Origin: Sphingobium terrigena
GTDB taxonomy: Bacteria > Pseudomonadota > Alphaproteobacteria > Sphingomonadales > Sphingomonadaceae
Assembly: GCF_003591655.1 (NCBI RefSeq)
Contig: NZ_QVRA01000009.1
Span: 124,001 to 188,000, forward strand
DNA: 64,000 nucleotides
Direction: 5' to 3'
Part shown: piece by piece, positions 26,809 through 35,160 of the stretch
Layout of the letters: each line of letters starts with the position of its first letter
How positions within the stretch are numbered: the first letter of the stretch is position 1
Program-made: the position numbers and the translations under genes
The notes under the pieces: generated by a model
What the model saw: the letters and a program-made list of their open reading frames with translations, nothing else
Told to the model about the DNA's origin: nothing
Databases searched by the model: none

Positions 26809-28275
26809 ATGGCCACTCTTCCCGACGCCAAACTTTTCATCGACGGCGCGCTGCGCGACGCACAGGGCGGCGCGACCTTCGACGTCATCAGCCCCTGGAC
26901 CGGTGAGCCGGTCGGCAAGGCCGCTGATGCGTCGGCCGCCGATGTCGATGAAGCGATCGCCGCTGCCCGCCGCGCCTTCGACACGACCGACTGGTCCACC
27001 AATGTCGCCAAGCGCGTCGAACTGGTGACGAAGCTCCGCGCACTGTTCGATGAGAATCGTGAACGCCTGTCGGATCTTGCCCGGAATGAAGCAGGCGCAG
27101 CGTTGGGAGCGGTCGGGCGCGCCCATGTCGACATGGCGCTCGATGGCTGGGACGACTATCTGCGCCTCTTCCCGCAATTGAAGTGGGACAAACATTATGG
27201 CGGCCGCACCGGCTATGGCTTCGAAACCCAGCGCAAGGCGGTCTATGAACCTGTCGGCGTCGTTGGCGCGATCACGCCGTGGAACGTGCCGCTCTATGTG
27301 AATGTGGGCAAGGTCGTCGCCGCGCTGCTGGCGGGCTGCACCGTGATCCTGAAACCCGCGCCCAATACGCCGGGCATGGGCGCGATCTTTGGCGAACTGG
27401 CACTCGAAGCAGGCTTCCCTGCCGGTGTCCTCAACGTCATCTTCGGCAGCGATCCGGCGCTGGCCGGCGAAATGCTGGTCACGGACCCCCGCGTCGATCT
27501 CATTTCCTTCACCGGCTCCACCGGCATTGGCAAGCGTATCATGGAACAGGGCGCCGCGACGCTGAAGCGCGTATTTCTGGAACTTGGCGGCAAATCGGCC
27601 AAGATCGTGCTGGAGGACAGCGCCAATTTCGCCATGGACGTTGCCCAGTCGATGCTGGTGTTCCACGCCGGTCAGGGCTGCGCCGTCCATTCGCGCCTTC
27701 TGGTGCCGCGCAGCCGTTATGAGGAAGCCAAGACCGTCCTCAAACATGCCTATGCCAGCTTCGGCGACAATTGGGGTGACTATGACAATCCCGCGCACAT
27801 CATGGGTCCGGTCGTGTCGAAGCGACAGATGGAGCGGGTATTGTCCTATGTCGACATCGGTGTCGCCGAAGGCGCGACTTTGCTGGCGGGCGGCAAGGCG
27901 CGGCCCGACAAGGGCAGCGGCTATTTCGTAGAGCCGACCTGCTTTGCCGATGTCACCAATGACATGCGCATCGCCCAGGAAGAGATTTTCGGACCCGTGC
28001 TGGTCGTCATCCCGTTCGAGGATGATGATGATGCCGTCCGCATCGCCAATGAAAGCGCCTATGGCCTGTGTGGCGGTGTCCATTCCGCTGATCTGGATCG
28101 CGCGATGGCGGTCGCGAAGCGGATACGCACCGGATCGGTCAGCGTTAACGGTGGCATGTGCATCGCGGGAGACTTGCCTTTTGGCGGTTATAAGGCCAGT
28201 GGAATCGGTCGTGAATGGGGTCTGGAGGGAATCGAGGAATTTCTCGAAACCAAGCTGATCGCATGGCGCGCCTGA
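26809..28275 (+). CDS. NAD(P)-dependent aldehyde dehydrogenase
   Basis: A 488-residue aldehyde dehydrogenase. Seen in order: ITPWNVPLYVNVGKVVAALL, FTGSTGIGKRI, general-base Glu in LELGGKSAKIV and nucleophilic Cys in HAGQGCAVHSR, then EEIFGPVLVVIPF. I choose ATG 26809 (MATLPDAK), which has AGGA eight bases upstream and is where family homology starts; an in-frame ATG at 26755 would overlap the SDR. It is the last enzyme gene before the second TetR regulator. It may oxidise an aldehyde formed by the preceding SDR. Substrate unknown. Confidence 0.9.
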   Translation: MATLPDAKLFIDGALRDAQGGATFDVISPWTGEPVGKAADASAADVDEAIAAARRAFDTTDWSTNVAKRVELVTKLRALFDENRERLSDLARNEAGAALGAVGRAHVDMALDGWDDYLRLFPQLKWDKHYGGRTGYGFETQRKAVYEPVGVVGAITPWNVPLYVNVGKVVAALLAGCTVILKPAPNTPGMGAIFGELALEAGFPAGVLNVIFGSDPALAGEMLVTDPRVDLISFTGSTGIGKRIMEQGAATLKRVFLELGGKSAKIVLEDSANFAMDVAQSMLVFHAGQGCAVHSRLLVPRSRYEEAKTVLKHAYASFGDNWGDYDNPAHIMGPVVSKRQMERVLSYVDIGVAEGATLLAGGKARPDKGSGYFVEPTCFADVTNDMRIAQEEIFGPVLVVIPFEDDDDAVRIANESAYGLCGGVHSADLDRAMAVAKRIRTGSVSVNGGMCIAGDLPFGGYKASGIGREWGLEGIEEFLETKLIAWRA

Positions 28276-28297
28276 TGGGATAACGAAGGACGGGATT

Positions 28298-29038
28298 TTG
28301 AGCGCAAAGGCGGAAGCGGCGGTGGAGCAGGGGGCAATCAGGCCGTCCCGCACGCGCGCGCCCGCCGCGACCAAGACGCTCAGCCATAATCTGAATGGCC
28401 AGCGGCTGGGACGCAAGGGGCGCGACACGCGCGACCGCATCCTGGCCGCAACCAACGAGTTGCTGGCCGGTCCCCCCGACGTCGAGATTTCACTGAGCGC
28501 GGTGGCGCGCCAGACGTCGCTCGGCATGACGTCGCTCTATAATTATTTCAACGATCTGACCGAATTGCTGCTCGCAGTGCTGGAACCGGTGATGGCGACG
28601 GCCGAGGATGAATATGTCGGCCTGCTGCGCACCCGCTGGGACGACGCGGATCTGGGTGAGCGGACATTGGCGTTCGTCACCGCCTATCATGGCTTCTGGG
28701 TCAAACATTCGCGCCTGCTTCACTTGCGTAACCGCATGGCCGACGCGCAGAATGAGCGGATGATGATGCATCGTGTCCGCGCGGCTCAGCCGGTCATGCG
28801 GCTGATGGTCGAACAGATGGACGGGGAACTGGCGCAGCCGCAATCGCCAGTATTCAGCATGGCGACAGCGCTGATGACCGGGCTGGAACGTATCGTCACG
28901 GTGACGACCGACGTTGCCTTGCAAACGACATTGCACGCGCCCAATCCGCTGGGCCGTACCCACTTGCTGCGCGCCGAAGCGCGGCTGCTGGAACTGGGTA
29001 TTCGCGATTACCGGACGCTGGCCGCGTCTGCGGATTAA
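28298..29038 (+). CDS. TetR-family transcriptional regulator (TTG start)
   Basis: A 246-residue TetR protein. The HTH lies at about residues 45-95 (RDTRDRILAATNELLAGPPD, then SLSAVARQTSLGMTSLYNYF), after an unusually long basic N-terminal tail. The TTG start at 28298 is supported by GAAGGA seven bases upstream; no ATG occurs before the HTH. It follows the aldehyde dehydrogenase by 22 bases and so may be co-transcribed and regulate the run from 20451. A long palindrome downstream separates it from the convergent enoyl-CoA hydratase. Ligand unknown. Confidence 0.88.
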   Translation: MSAKAEAAVEQGAIRPSRTRAPAATKTLSHNLNGQRLGRKGRDTRDRILAATNELLAGPPDVEISLSAVARQTSLGMTSLYNYFNDLTELLLAVLEPVMATAEDEYVGLLRTRWDDADLGERTLAFVTAYHGFWVKHSRLLHLRNRMADAQNERMMMHRVRAAQPVMRLMVEQMDGELAQPQSPVFSMATALMTGLERIVTVTTDVALQTTLHAPNPLGRTHLLRAEARLLELGIRDYRTLAASAD

Positions 29039-29079
29039 GGCCATCAGGGCTGGATGTCATTGGATTGAAAACCCGGTCT

Positions 29080-29146
29080 CCGTTCGTTTCGAGCGAAGTC
29101 GAGAAACTGCACGTAACGGTTTCTCGATTTCGCTCGAAACGAACGG
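29080..29146. repeat. Long inverted repeat between convergent genes
   Basis: Two 28-base arms (29080-29107 and 29119-29146), beginning CCGTTCGTTTCGAGCGAAGT and ending with its complement, match at all but one position around an 11-base loop. The element lies between the TetR and enoyl-CoA hydratase stops and could terminate both transcripts. The core TTCGAGCGAAGTCGA type also occurs in the 46474-46629 element, so this appears to be a dispersed intergenic repeat family. Confidence 0.8.
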
Positions 29147-29156
29147 GTTAAGCTGT

Positions 29157-29957
29157 TCAGTCCTTCTGGCCGCCAACACCCTTCAAATAACGCTCCATCC
29201 CTTCCAGATAGGCCGGGTTCAGCATCAACGCGCTATTGGCCATACGCTCGACATGGCGGCCCATGGACGGCCCGACTTCCGCCGCCAGCTCGATCGCGAT
29301 CTTGGCCGCGCCCATCTGTTCGGCGTTCTGCTTCGTCAGGTGACGACAGAAATTCAGCGCCGCCTCGCCAAACCCCTCATCGGGCAGCACGTCATGCACC
29401 AGCCCCATGATGAGCGCGCGATCCGCATCAGCGCGCTGGTTGCCCATGATCAGCCAGCGCGCCCAATGCGGCCCGCAGATGCGCGTCAAGCGACTGACGC
29501 CATTGGATGCGGGCAATACGCCGAACAATCCTTCGGGGAAGGAGAAAGCCGCGCTCTTCGCCGCCAGCCGGAAATCGCATGACAGCGCCATTTCCAGCCC
29601 GCCACCCACACAGGTCGCATGAATGGCGCTGACGATCGGCTTTTCGATATGCTCCATCTCGTCATAGATGCGCTGCATCCCGTTGAGGTTGAGCCGGTGA
29701 TTTTCGCGAATGCCCGATGGCGTGCGCGGATAGGCGGGGGCGTCCCCGCTTTTCAGGTCCGCGCCCGAACAGAAATAGCGCCCGGTCGCCCGGATCAGCA
29801 TGACCCGCAATTCCGGCGTATCGCGGAACCGCAACAGCGCCTGTTCGAACAGCGTCATCGTCTGCGCCGACAGCGCGTTGAGCTTGTCGGGCCGGTTCAG
29901 CGTCACGATCAGGATGCCGTCCTGGTCCTTGCTCAACAGATGCGGGGCGTCGCTCAT
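29157..29957 (-). CDS. Enoyl-CoA hydratase/isomerase family protein
   Basis: A 266-residue crotonase-fold enzyme. The oxyanion and active-site pattern is present: FCSGADLKSG, then ATCVGGGLEMALSCD with the first catalytic Glu, and FSFPEGLFGVLPASNG with the second. It would hydrate a 2-enoyl-CoA to the 3-hydroxyacyl-CoA. I start at ATG 29957 (MSDAPHLL) rather than 42 bases upstream, because that reading overlaps the fused acyl-CoA dehydrogenase. It is the last gene of the minus-strand unit fd-SDR-ACAD-ECH, directly after the dehydrogenase that would make its substrate. Confidence 0.88.
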   Translation of the reverse strand: MSDAPHLLSKDQDGILIVTLNRPDKLNALSAQTMTLFEQALLRFRDTPELRVMLIRATGRYFCSGADLKSGDAPAYPRTPSGIRENHRLNLNGMQRIYDEMEHIEKPIVSAIHATCVGGGLEMALSCDFRLAAKSAAFSFPEGLFGVLPASNGVSRLTRICGPHWARWLIMGNQRADADRALIMGLVHDVLPDEGFGEAALNFCRHLTKQNAEQMGAAKIAIELAAEVGPSMGRHVERMANSALMLNPAYLEGMERYLKGVGGQKD

Positions 29958-29967
29958 CTTATCATCC

Positions 29968-32178
29968 TCAGGCGCGGGTGCGCGGCAGGCCCAGCGCACG
30001 CTCGGCGATCATGGAACGATGGACCTCGCTTGTCCCGCCATAAATGGTCGCGCCCTGGGCATGGCGATAGAACATGTTGATCTCCGCTGCCGCGCCCTTG
30101 CGCTTGGACAGCGACAGCGGCGCCGTCAGGTCCAGCAGGTCGCGGGCATCGCTCTGGAATTTCTCGGAACTGAACATTTTGGCCATCGGGCCATAGGCCA
30201 GGTTCGGCTTTTTCTCCATGCTCGCCCAATTGGCGCGGAAGGCGATCAGTTCCGACACCCACAGATTGGCGGCGGTACGCGCCAGCCGCGTCTGCGCGCC
30301 TTCATCCTCGATCAGCGGCTTACCCTTGTGGCGTATCTCCCGGCACAGCGTTTCGGCTGCGTACAGCATGGCGCGCTGATATTTGGCAAAGCCGCCGCCA
30401 TGCTCCAGTTCAAGGCTCGCGCTCATCGTCCGCACGCCGCCGTCAATCTCGCCCAGCCGCCAGCTGTCGGGGATACGCACCCCGTCATAGAAGGTGATGT
30501 TGGTGCGCTCGTCCTGAAAGGTATAAACCGGCTGGATCGTCACGCCATCGGCCTTCAACGGCACGATGAACATGGTCAGCCCCTTATGCTTGGCGACTTC
30601 CGTATTCGTCCGGCACAACATCAGCACATAGGCGGACAGGTTCGCCCCGCTGGTGAACATCTTGGTGCCGTCGATCCGCCAGCTGCCGTCCGGCTCCTGC
30701 GTGGCGCGGCATTGCGCCGCGAACACGTCGGACCCGGAACCCGGTTCGGAATAGCCCAGCGAACAGATGACCTCTCCGCGCATGATTTCCGGCAAGACCG
30801 CTGCTTTCAACTCCTCGCTGCCGAACCGATGGATGATCAGTGCCACCATCTGCGTCACACTGGCTGCCGGGTTGTTATAGCCCTGCAACTCGAACGCATC
30901 CATCGCAGCGGTCTTTTCATAGGCGGACAGGCCACGCCCTCCGACATCCTTGGGCAGGCCCAGATAGAGGAGATTCTGCTCTGCCAGCTTGCGGTTGAGT
31001 TCGGGGTTATAGCCCTCCCAGCTATAGTGGAACGTCTCGCGCATGTCCGGCGTGACGTTCGCTGCAAAAAAGGCCTCAATCTCCTGCGTGATCGCCCGTG
31101 CGTCCTCGCCCAGGTCGAAGTCGACCGGCATTGCGCCCGCGTCGGGCAAGGCGGCGGTTTCCCCGCCATAAAGGCGCCGACCGGCCTCGGCGATCAAGGC
31201 TTGCGGATCGCCCAGCACCAGCGGCCATGCCTTGGCCCGCAGGTTGAACAGGAAAATATCATATTCGGTGGTCAGGCCATAGCCGCCGAACGTGTGCAGC
31301 GCTTGGCCCACCGCGCGGCTTGCCGCGTCGCTGCTCCACCATGCCGCGATGCTGATTGCAGCGCCCGCTTGGGGCGCGCCATCGGCCAGATCGCGGATCG
31401 CCTTCCACACCAGAAATTTGCCGCCATCGACATCGCAGAGCAGATCGGCGAGCGGATGGGAAATCGCCTGAAACTGGCCGATATACTGGTCAAACTGCTT
31501 GCGCTCGCAGGCATAGGCTGCCGCCAGTTTCAACGCTTCGCGTCCGATCCCGGCGAGACCCGCGGCGATCAACAGCTTCCATTCCTCAATCCCCGCGGCA
31601 AAGGTCGCCAGCGCGTCGGCGCCCGACGTCAGCGTCACCCGCGGGTGCGCCAGCAGGTCGATCTGTGCTATCGGTGTGGAGGCCAGATTATCCTCCGCGA
31701 TCCGCCCCGTATCGGGCACACTGATCAGGACGATCTCCTCGCCCTGCCGCGCGATCACGGCCTGCGCCACTTGCCCGCCGCCAATCCACTGGACCGGTTC
31801 GACCGCTACATCGTGGAATGCCAGACTCGCAACCGCCTCGCCGCTGACGACCTGCGCCAGCAGCGTTGCCCCGGCATCGCCGCCCAGTTGTGCCAGCAGG
31901 CGCGCGGTCACCAATGTTTCGGCCAGTGGTCCCGACGTCAGCGTCCGGCCCGCTTCCTCCATCAGGATTGCAGCATCGAACAGGCCCAGGCCCAGCCCGC
32001 CCGCTTCCTCCGGCACCCGGATCGACAACGCCCCCAGTTCGGCCAGCCCCGACCACAGCACAGGGTCGAACCCCGACGGCGCGGCCTCACGCACGCGGGC
32101 CATGCTGCTATGTTCGTCCAGAAAGCGCGCGAACATGTCGCGCATCATGTCCTGGTCGTCGGTCAGGTCGAAATTCAT
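29968..32178 (-). CDS. Fused double acyl-CoA dehydrogenase (two ACAD modules)
   Basis: A 736-residue protein holding two acyl-CoA dehydrogenase modules in one chain. Module 1 (about 1-365) starts MNFDLTDDQDMMRDMFARFL and is reduced, with HTFGGYGLTTEYD near its end. Module 2 (about 366-736) is fuller, with SLGYSEPGSGSD, MFTSGANLSAYV and TIYGGTSEVHRSMIAERALG. The MCAD-type catalytic Glu position in YEGT is Gly here (YGGT), as in FadE heteromers whose base lies elsewhere. Heteromeric alpha2beta2 ACADs act on CoA esters of bulky ring compounds such as steroids. The fusion would fix a 1:1 ratio. FAD-dependent; electrons would pass to ETF. Confidence 0.88.
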   Translation of the reverse strand: MNFDLTDDQDMMRDMFARFLDEHSSMARVREAAPSGFDPVLWSGLAELGALSIRVPEEAGGLGLGLFDAAILMEEAGRTLTSGPLAETLVTARLLAQLGGDAGATLLAQVVSGEAVASLAFHDVAVEPVQWIGGGQVAQAVIARQGEEIVLISVPDTGRIAEDNLASTPIAQIDLLAHPRVTLTSGADALATFAAGIEEWKLLIAAGLAGIGREALKLAAAYACERKQFDQYIGQFQAISHPLADLLCDVDGGKFLVWKAIRDLADGAPQAGAAISIAAWWSSDAASRAVGQALHTFGGYGLTTEYDIFLFNLRAKAWPLVLGDPQALIAEAGRRLYGGETAALPDAGAMPVDFDLGEDARAITQEIEAFFAANVTPDMRETFHYSWEGYNPELNRKLAEQNLLYLGLPKDVGGRGLSAYEKTAAMDAFELQGYNNPAASVTQMVALIIHRFGSEELKAAVLPEIMRGEVICSLGYSEPGSGSDVFAAQCRATQEPDGSWRIDGTKMFTSGANLSAYVLMLCRTNTEVAKHKGLTMFIVPLKADGVTIQPVYTFQDERTNITFYDGVRIPDSWRLGEIDGGVRTMSASLELEHGGGFAKYQRAMLYAAETLCREIRHKGKPLIEDEGAQTRLARTAANLWVSELIAFRANWASMEKKPNLAYGPMAKMFSSEKFQSDARDLLDLTAPLSLSKRKGAAAEINMFYRHAQGATIYGGTSEVHRSMIAERALGLPRTRA

Positions 32179-32197
32179 GGGGTCAGGCTCCGGGGGG

Positions 32198-33025
32198 TTA
32201 TTGCGCGGGCGCGGAACGGCGCATCATGACGCTCAGGTCCACCTGTCCGGTGGCGACCCCGCCCATGAAGCCGCCATCGACCGGGAACACGACGCCATTG
32301 ACGATGCTGGCCAGATCGCTGTTGATCAGCACCAGCCCGGCGGCCTGTTCCTCCGGCGTCGAATAGCGACCCATCGGTTCAGCCGCCGCCGCAACGACAT
32401 CCTTGCCCGACGTCGCCTCGAATGCGGCCATCATCGGCGTCTGGGTAGGGGAGGGCAGGGTGCAGTTGATGCGGATACCCTGCTTGATCAGGTGCGCGCC
32501 CATAAACTGGGTCCACACGATCACATTCTCCTTGGAGAAGCTGTAGCCCTCCTTGACTATATCCATATTGGCGTCGCACCAGGCCAACGCTTCGTCAAAG
32601 CCCTTGGTCGTCACAAATTCCATATTGGTCGGTATCCGGCGGCTCCAGCCCAGGCCACCCGTCGATGCAATGCTGGCGATCGCCCCGCCCGGCCCCATCA
32701 GCGGCAGCACCTGCTGGGTCAGATGGCGCAGGCCGATGAAATTGACCTTCATCACGTCCATCGCGGGGAAGGATTGCGGCAGCCCCGCACAGTTGAACAG
32801 CGCGTCCACCGTGCCGCCTATACCGGCGACCGCTGCATCGATGGATGCCGGATCGCGCAGGTCGACATTATGGAAGGAGGCCAGCGGCAACGCGCTGTCC
32901 TTATAATCCAGCCCATGCACTTCCGCGCCCAGCTCCAGCAACAGCTTTGCCGTCGCCTCCCCCATGCCGGAAAAGCAGCCGCTCACGACGACGCGCTTGC
33001 CCTTATAGCCCAATAGGTCGCTCAT
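32198..33025 (-). CDS. SDR resembling 3alpha-hydroxysteroid dehydrogenase/coniferyl-alcohol dehydrogenase group
   Basis: A 275-residue SDR with a variant cofactor motif VSGCFSGMGEATAKLLLELG, NCAG in LFNCAGLPQSF, catalytic Ser in SIASTGGLGW and YSFSK as YxxxK. The insertion between Ser and Tyr and the YSFSKENVIVW segment resemble the 3alpha-HSD/carbonyl reductase and coniferyl-alcohol dehydrogenase group. A secondary alcohol on a ring system is thus a reasonable substrate. It lies between the ferredoxin and the fused ACAD in a minus-strand unit. Assignment to steroids specifically is inference. Confidence 0.8.
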   Translation of the reverse strand: MSDLLGYKGKRVVVSGCFSGMGEATAKLLLELGAEVHGLDYKDSALPLASFHNVDLRDPASIDAAVAGIGGTVDALFNCAGLPQSFPAMDVMKVNFIGLRHLTQQVLPLMGPGGAIASIASTGGLGWSRRIPTNMEFVTTKGFDEALAWCDANMDIVKEGYSFSKENVIVWTQFMGAHLIKQGIRINCTLPSPTQTPMMAAFEATSGKDVVAAAAEPMGRYSTPEEQAAGLVLINSDLASIVNGVVFPVDGGFMGGVATGQVDLSVMMRRSAPAQ

Positions 33026-33048
33026 TTTCGGCTCTCCACTATCTGTTG

Positions 33049-33279
33049 TCAGGCTTTGGCCGCGGGGGGCCAGCTGATGCTGCCGTCATCTTCCTCGACG
33101 AAGATGATCCGTTCCGGGCAGGCCCGCGCGCCATTTTTCGCAGCGCGCTCCTCGCCCTTCGGCACGTCGAAACCTTCGGTGTCGATGTAGCCATCGTCAT
33201 CGAGCGGATAGAGGGTTTCCGACACAGCGGCGCAGCGGGCATTGCCCACGCAACCGGCCTTTTCGATACGAATTTTCAT
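33049..33279 (-). CDS. P450-type ferredoxin ([3Fe-4S]/[4Fe-4S] class)
   Basis: A 76-residue ferredoxin. The cluster pattern is GCVGNARCAAVSE with a third Cys in RACPERII, matching the three-Cys [3Fe-4S] ferredoxins that serve P450s. GGAG lies seven bases before ATG 33279. It is divergent from the P450 gene 218 bases away, which makes it the likely electron donor for that enzyme. No ferredoxin reductase gene is in the window, so one encoded elsewhere must supply electrons. Confidence 0.88.
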   Translation of the reverse strand: MKIRIEKAGCVGNARCAAVSETLYPLDDDGYIDTEGFDVPKGEERAAKNGARACPERIIFVEEDDGSISWPPAAKA

Positions 33280-33496
33280 GGGGTCTCTCCCGCAAAGCTT
33301 GCTGTCCTTAGAAAGGAGAAACATGTGTCGATCAACATGGCCATCTGCTCAATCGCTGCCACGATACGGCGGCGGCGCTGGTGGCTGCGTCTATCGTCGG
33401 TGCGGTATCGTGGGGCGATGTGCGGCGGACATTTGCCTTTGGCGGCGCTGCGCGCGACACCGGTTGTAACAAGATGCAGGATTGCCGGAGATTCAC

Positions 33497-34750
33497 ATGG
33501 TCCACGCCGCCCTAAGCCCCGTCGCCCCCAAGCCCGCCCATGTGCCGGACGCGCTGGTCTATGATTTCGATATCCACGCCGATCCCGGCCTGCTGGCCAA
33601 TCCGCACGCCCGCATCCTCGACCTGCTGCACAGCGCGCCGCCGGTATTCTGGACCCCGCGCAACGGCGGCGGCTGGGTTGCGCTGACCCATGCGGCCAAT
33701 CATGAAGCCTCGCGCGACACCGAAACCTATTCCAGCGAATTTGTGCCGCAGGACAGGATGAAGGCACTGCTCGCCTCGCTGCCGCCCGGCGCGCCGCATA
33801 TCCCCCAGCCGATTCCGATCACGCTCGATCCGCCCGAACACACCAAATATCGCCAGCCGCTGCAAAAGGTGTTCTCGCCCAAGACGATCGCCGCGTTGCG
33901 CGACAGCATCCGTGAGCTGGCCGCTGCCCTGATCGAGGAGATGAAGCCCGCTGGCCGATGCGAATATATGGCCGCCGTCGCCGAACCGTTGCCGGTGCAG
34001 GTGTTCCTCAAAATGCTCGGCCTGCCGCTCGACCGGCTGCCCGAATATCGCGCCATCGTGAAGGAGCATATGGAGGCGATCGACAGTGATCGCGAAGGCT
34101 CGATGCGCCGCCTGCAAAAGATCGCGGCGGCCATGCGCGACACCGTGCTGGACCGGCGCGACAATCCGCAAGATGATATCCTGTCCATGCTGTGGAAGCT
34201 GGAAATTGATGGCCAGCCGACCACGCTGGCCGACATGGAAAATTACGGTGTGCTTCTGTTCATCGCTGGTCTCGACACGGTGATGAACGGCATGGGGCTG
34301 GCCATGCGCGGTCTGGCCACCGACCTGCCGTTGCAACGCAAGCTGCGCGACAATCCAAAGCTGATCGCCGAAGCCGCCGAAGAAATGCTGCGCCGCTACA
34401 CCTTCACTGTGCCGATGCGGATCGTGAAGAAGGAAGCGCAGCTTGCCGGTGCGACATTGATGCCGGGCGACTGGCTCAAACTCTTCCTGCCCGCCGCAGA
34501 TCTGGATGCGAAGGAATTTCCGCAGCCCGACGTCTATGACCTTGATCGCGAAAATAATGTCCATATCGCCTTTGGCGTCGGCCCGCATCGCTGCCTTGGC
34601 TCGCACCTTGCCCGCGTAGAATTGCAGGTCCTCTATGAAGAGATGCTGGCACGGATGCCCGAATTCCGGCTCGATCCGGATCATCCGACGGTATTCCATG
34701 GCGGCCATGTCATCGGCATTGAAAGCCTGCATCTGGTTTGGGACGTCTGA
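33497..34750 (+). CDS. Cytochrome P450 monooxygenase
   Basis: A 417-residue bacterial class I P450. The I-helix oxygen motif is LLFIAGLDTVMNGMG, the ExxR-type segment is in EEMLRRYTF, and the heme loop is AFGVGPHRCLGSHLAR with the axial Cys at 366. GGAG lies six bases before ATG 33497. It heads an operon with the DUF35 protein, thiolase-like protein and DUF2889, and is divergent from its probable ferredoxin. In this setting hydroxylation of a terpenoid or steroid-like side chain or ring is plausible. The exact CYP family cannot be read without a search. Confidence 0.92.
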   Translation: MVHAALSPVAPKPAHVPDALVYDFDIHADPGLLANPHARILDLLHSAPPVFWTPRNGGGWVALTHAANHEASRDTETYSSEFVPQDRMKALLASLPPGAPHIPQPIPITLDPPEHTKYRQPLQKVFSPKTIAALRDSIRELAAALIEEMKPAGRCEYMAAVAEPLPVQVFLKMLGLPLDRLPEYRAIVKEHMEAIDSDREGSMRRLQKIAAAMRDTVLDRRDNPQDDILSMLWKLEIDGQPTTLADMENYGVLLFIAGLDTVMNGMGLAMRGLATDLPLQRKLRDNPKLIAEAAEEMLRRYTFTVPMRIVKKEAQLAGATLMPGDWLKLFLPAADLDAKEFPQPDVYDLDRENNVHIAFGVGPHRCLGSHLARVELQVLYEEMLARMPEFRLDPDHPTVFHGGHVIGIESLHLVWDV

Positions 34751-34753
34751 CCC

Positions 34754-35158
34754 ATGGCATGGCAACGCTCCCGTCCGCGCCTTGACCGGGAAAACCGCGC
34801 CTTCTGGACCGGGGGCGCGGACGGGAAGCTGCATATCACCCGCTGCAGCGATTGCGGCCAATATACCCATCCGCCGCGCGAGATGTGCCGCCATTGCCAG
34901 TCGGAAAATGTCGCCCCCCATGCCGTAGCGGGGACCGGCACGATCGACACCTACACCGTCAATCATCAGGCCTGGGCCAAGGATATGGACGTCCCCTTCG
35001 TCATAGCGCGGGTGAAGCTGGACGATGCGCCGGGGGTCTATCTCACCACCAATATCATCGGCAGCCCGGTCGATGCCGTGGACATAGACGATAAGGTGCA
35101 TGTGGTGTTCGAGGAACAGGACGGCATCTGGTTCCCCTTGTTTGAAAAGGTCGCCTGA
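34754..35158 (+). CDS. DUF35/OB-fold zinc-ribbon protein (thiolase partner)
   Basis: A 134-residue protein with an N-terminal rubredoxin-like zinc ribbon (CSDCGQYTHPPREMCRHCQS, about residues 31-50) and a C-terminal OB-fold (GTGTIDTYTVNHQAWAKDM onward). DUF35 proteins associate with thiolase-fold enzymes. In steroid degradation the DUF35 domain of ChsH2 partners the Ltp2 retro-aldolase. Here it lies three bases after the P450 stop and two bases before the thiolase-like gene. That order supports a two-subunit aldolase, inferred from family and position. Confidence 0.85.
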   Translation: MAWQRSRPRLDRENRAFWTGGADGKLHITRCSDCGQYTHPPREMCRHCQSENVAPHAVAGTGTIDTYTVNHQAWAKDMDVPFVIARVKLDDAPGVYLTTNIIGSPVDAVDIDDKVHVVFEEQDGIWFPLFEKVA

Positions 35159-35160
35159 TC

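Noticed and set aside
26752..28527. 591-codon minus-strand frame opposite the aldehyde dehydrogenase
   Set aside because: Shadow of a gene with complete ALDH signatures; no motif of its own and no RBS.
29800..32229. 809-codon plus-strand frame opposite the fused acyl-CoA dehydrogenase
   Set aside because: Antisense artefact with His/Arg/Gln-rich composition; the opposite strand carries two clear ACAD modules.
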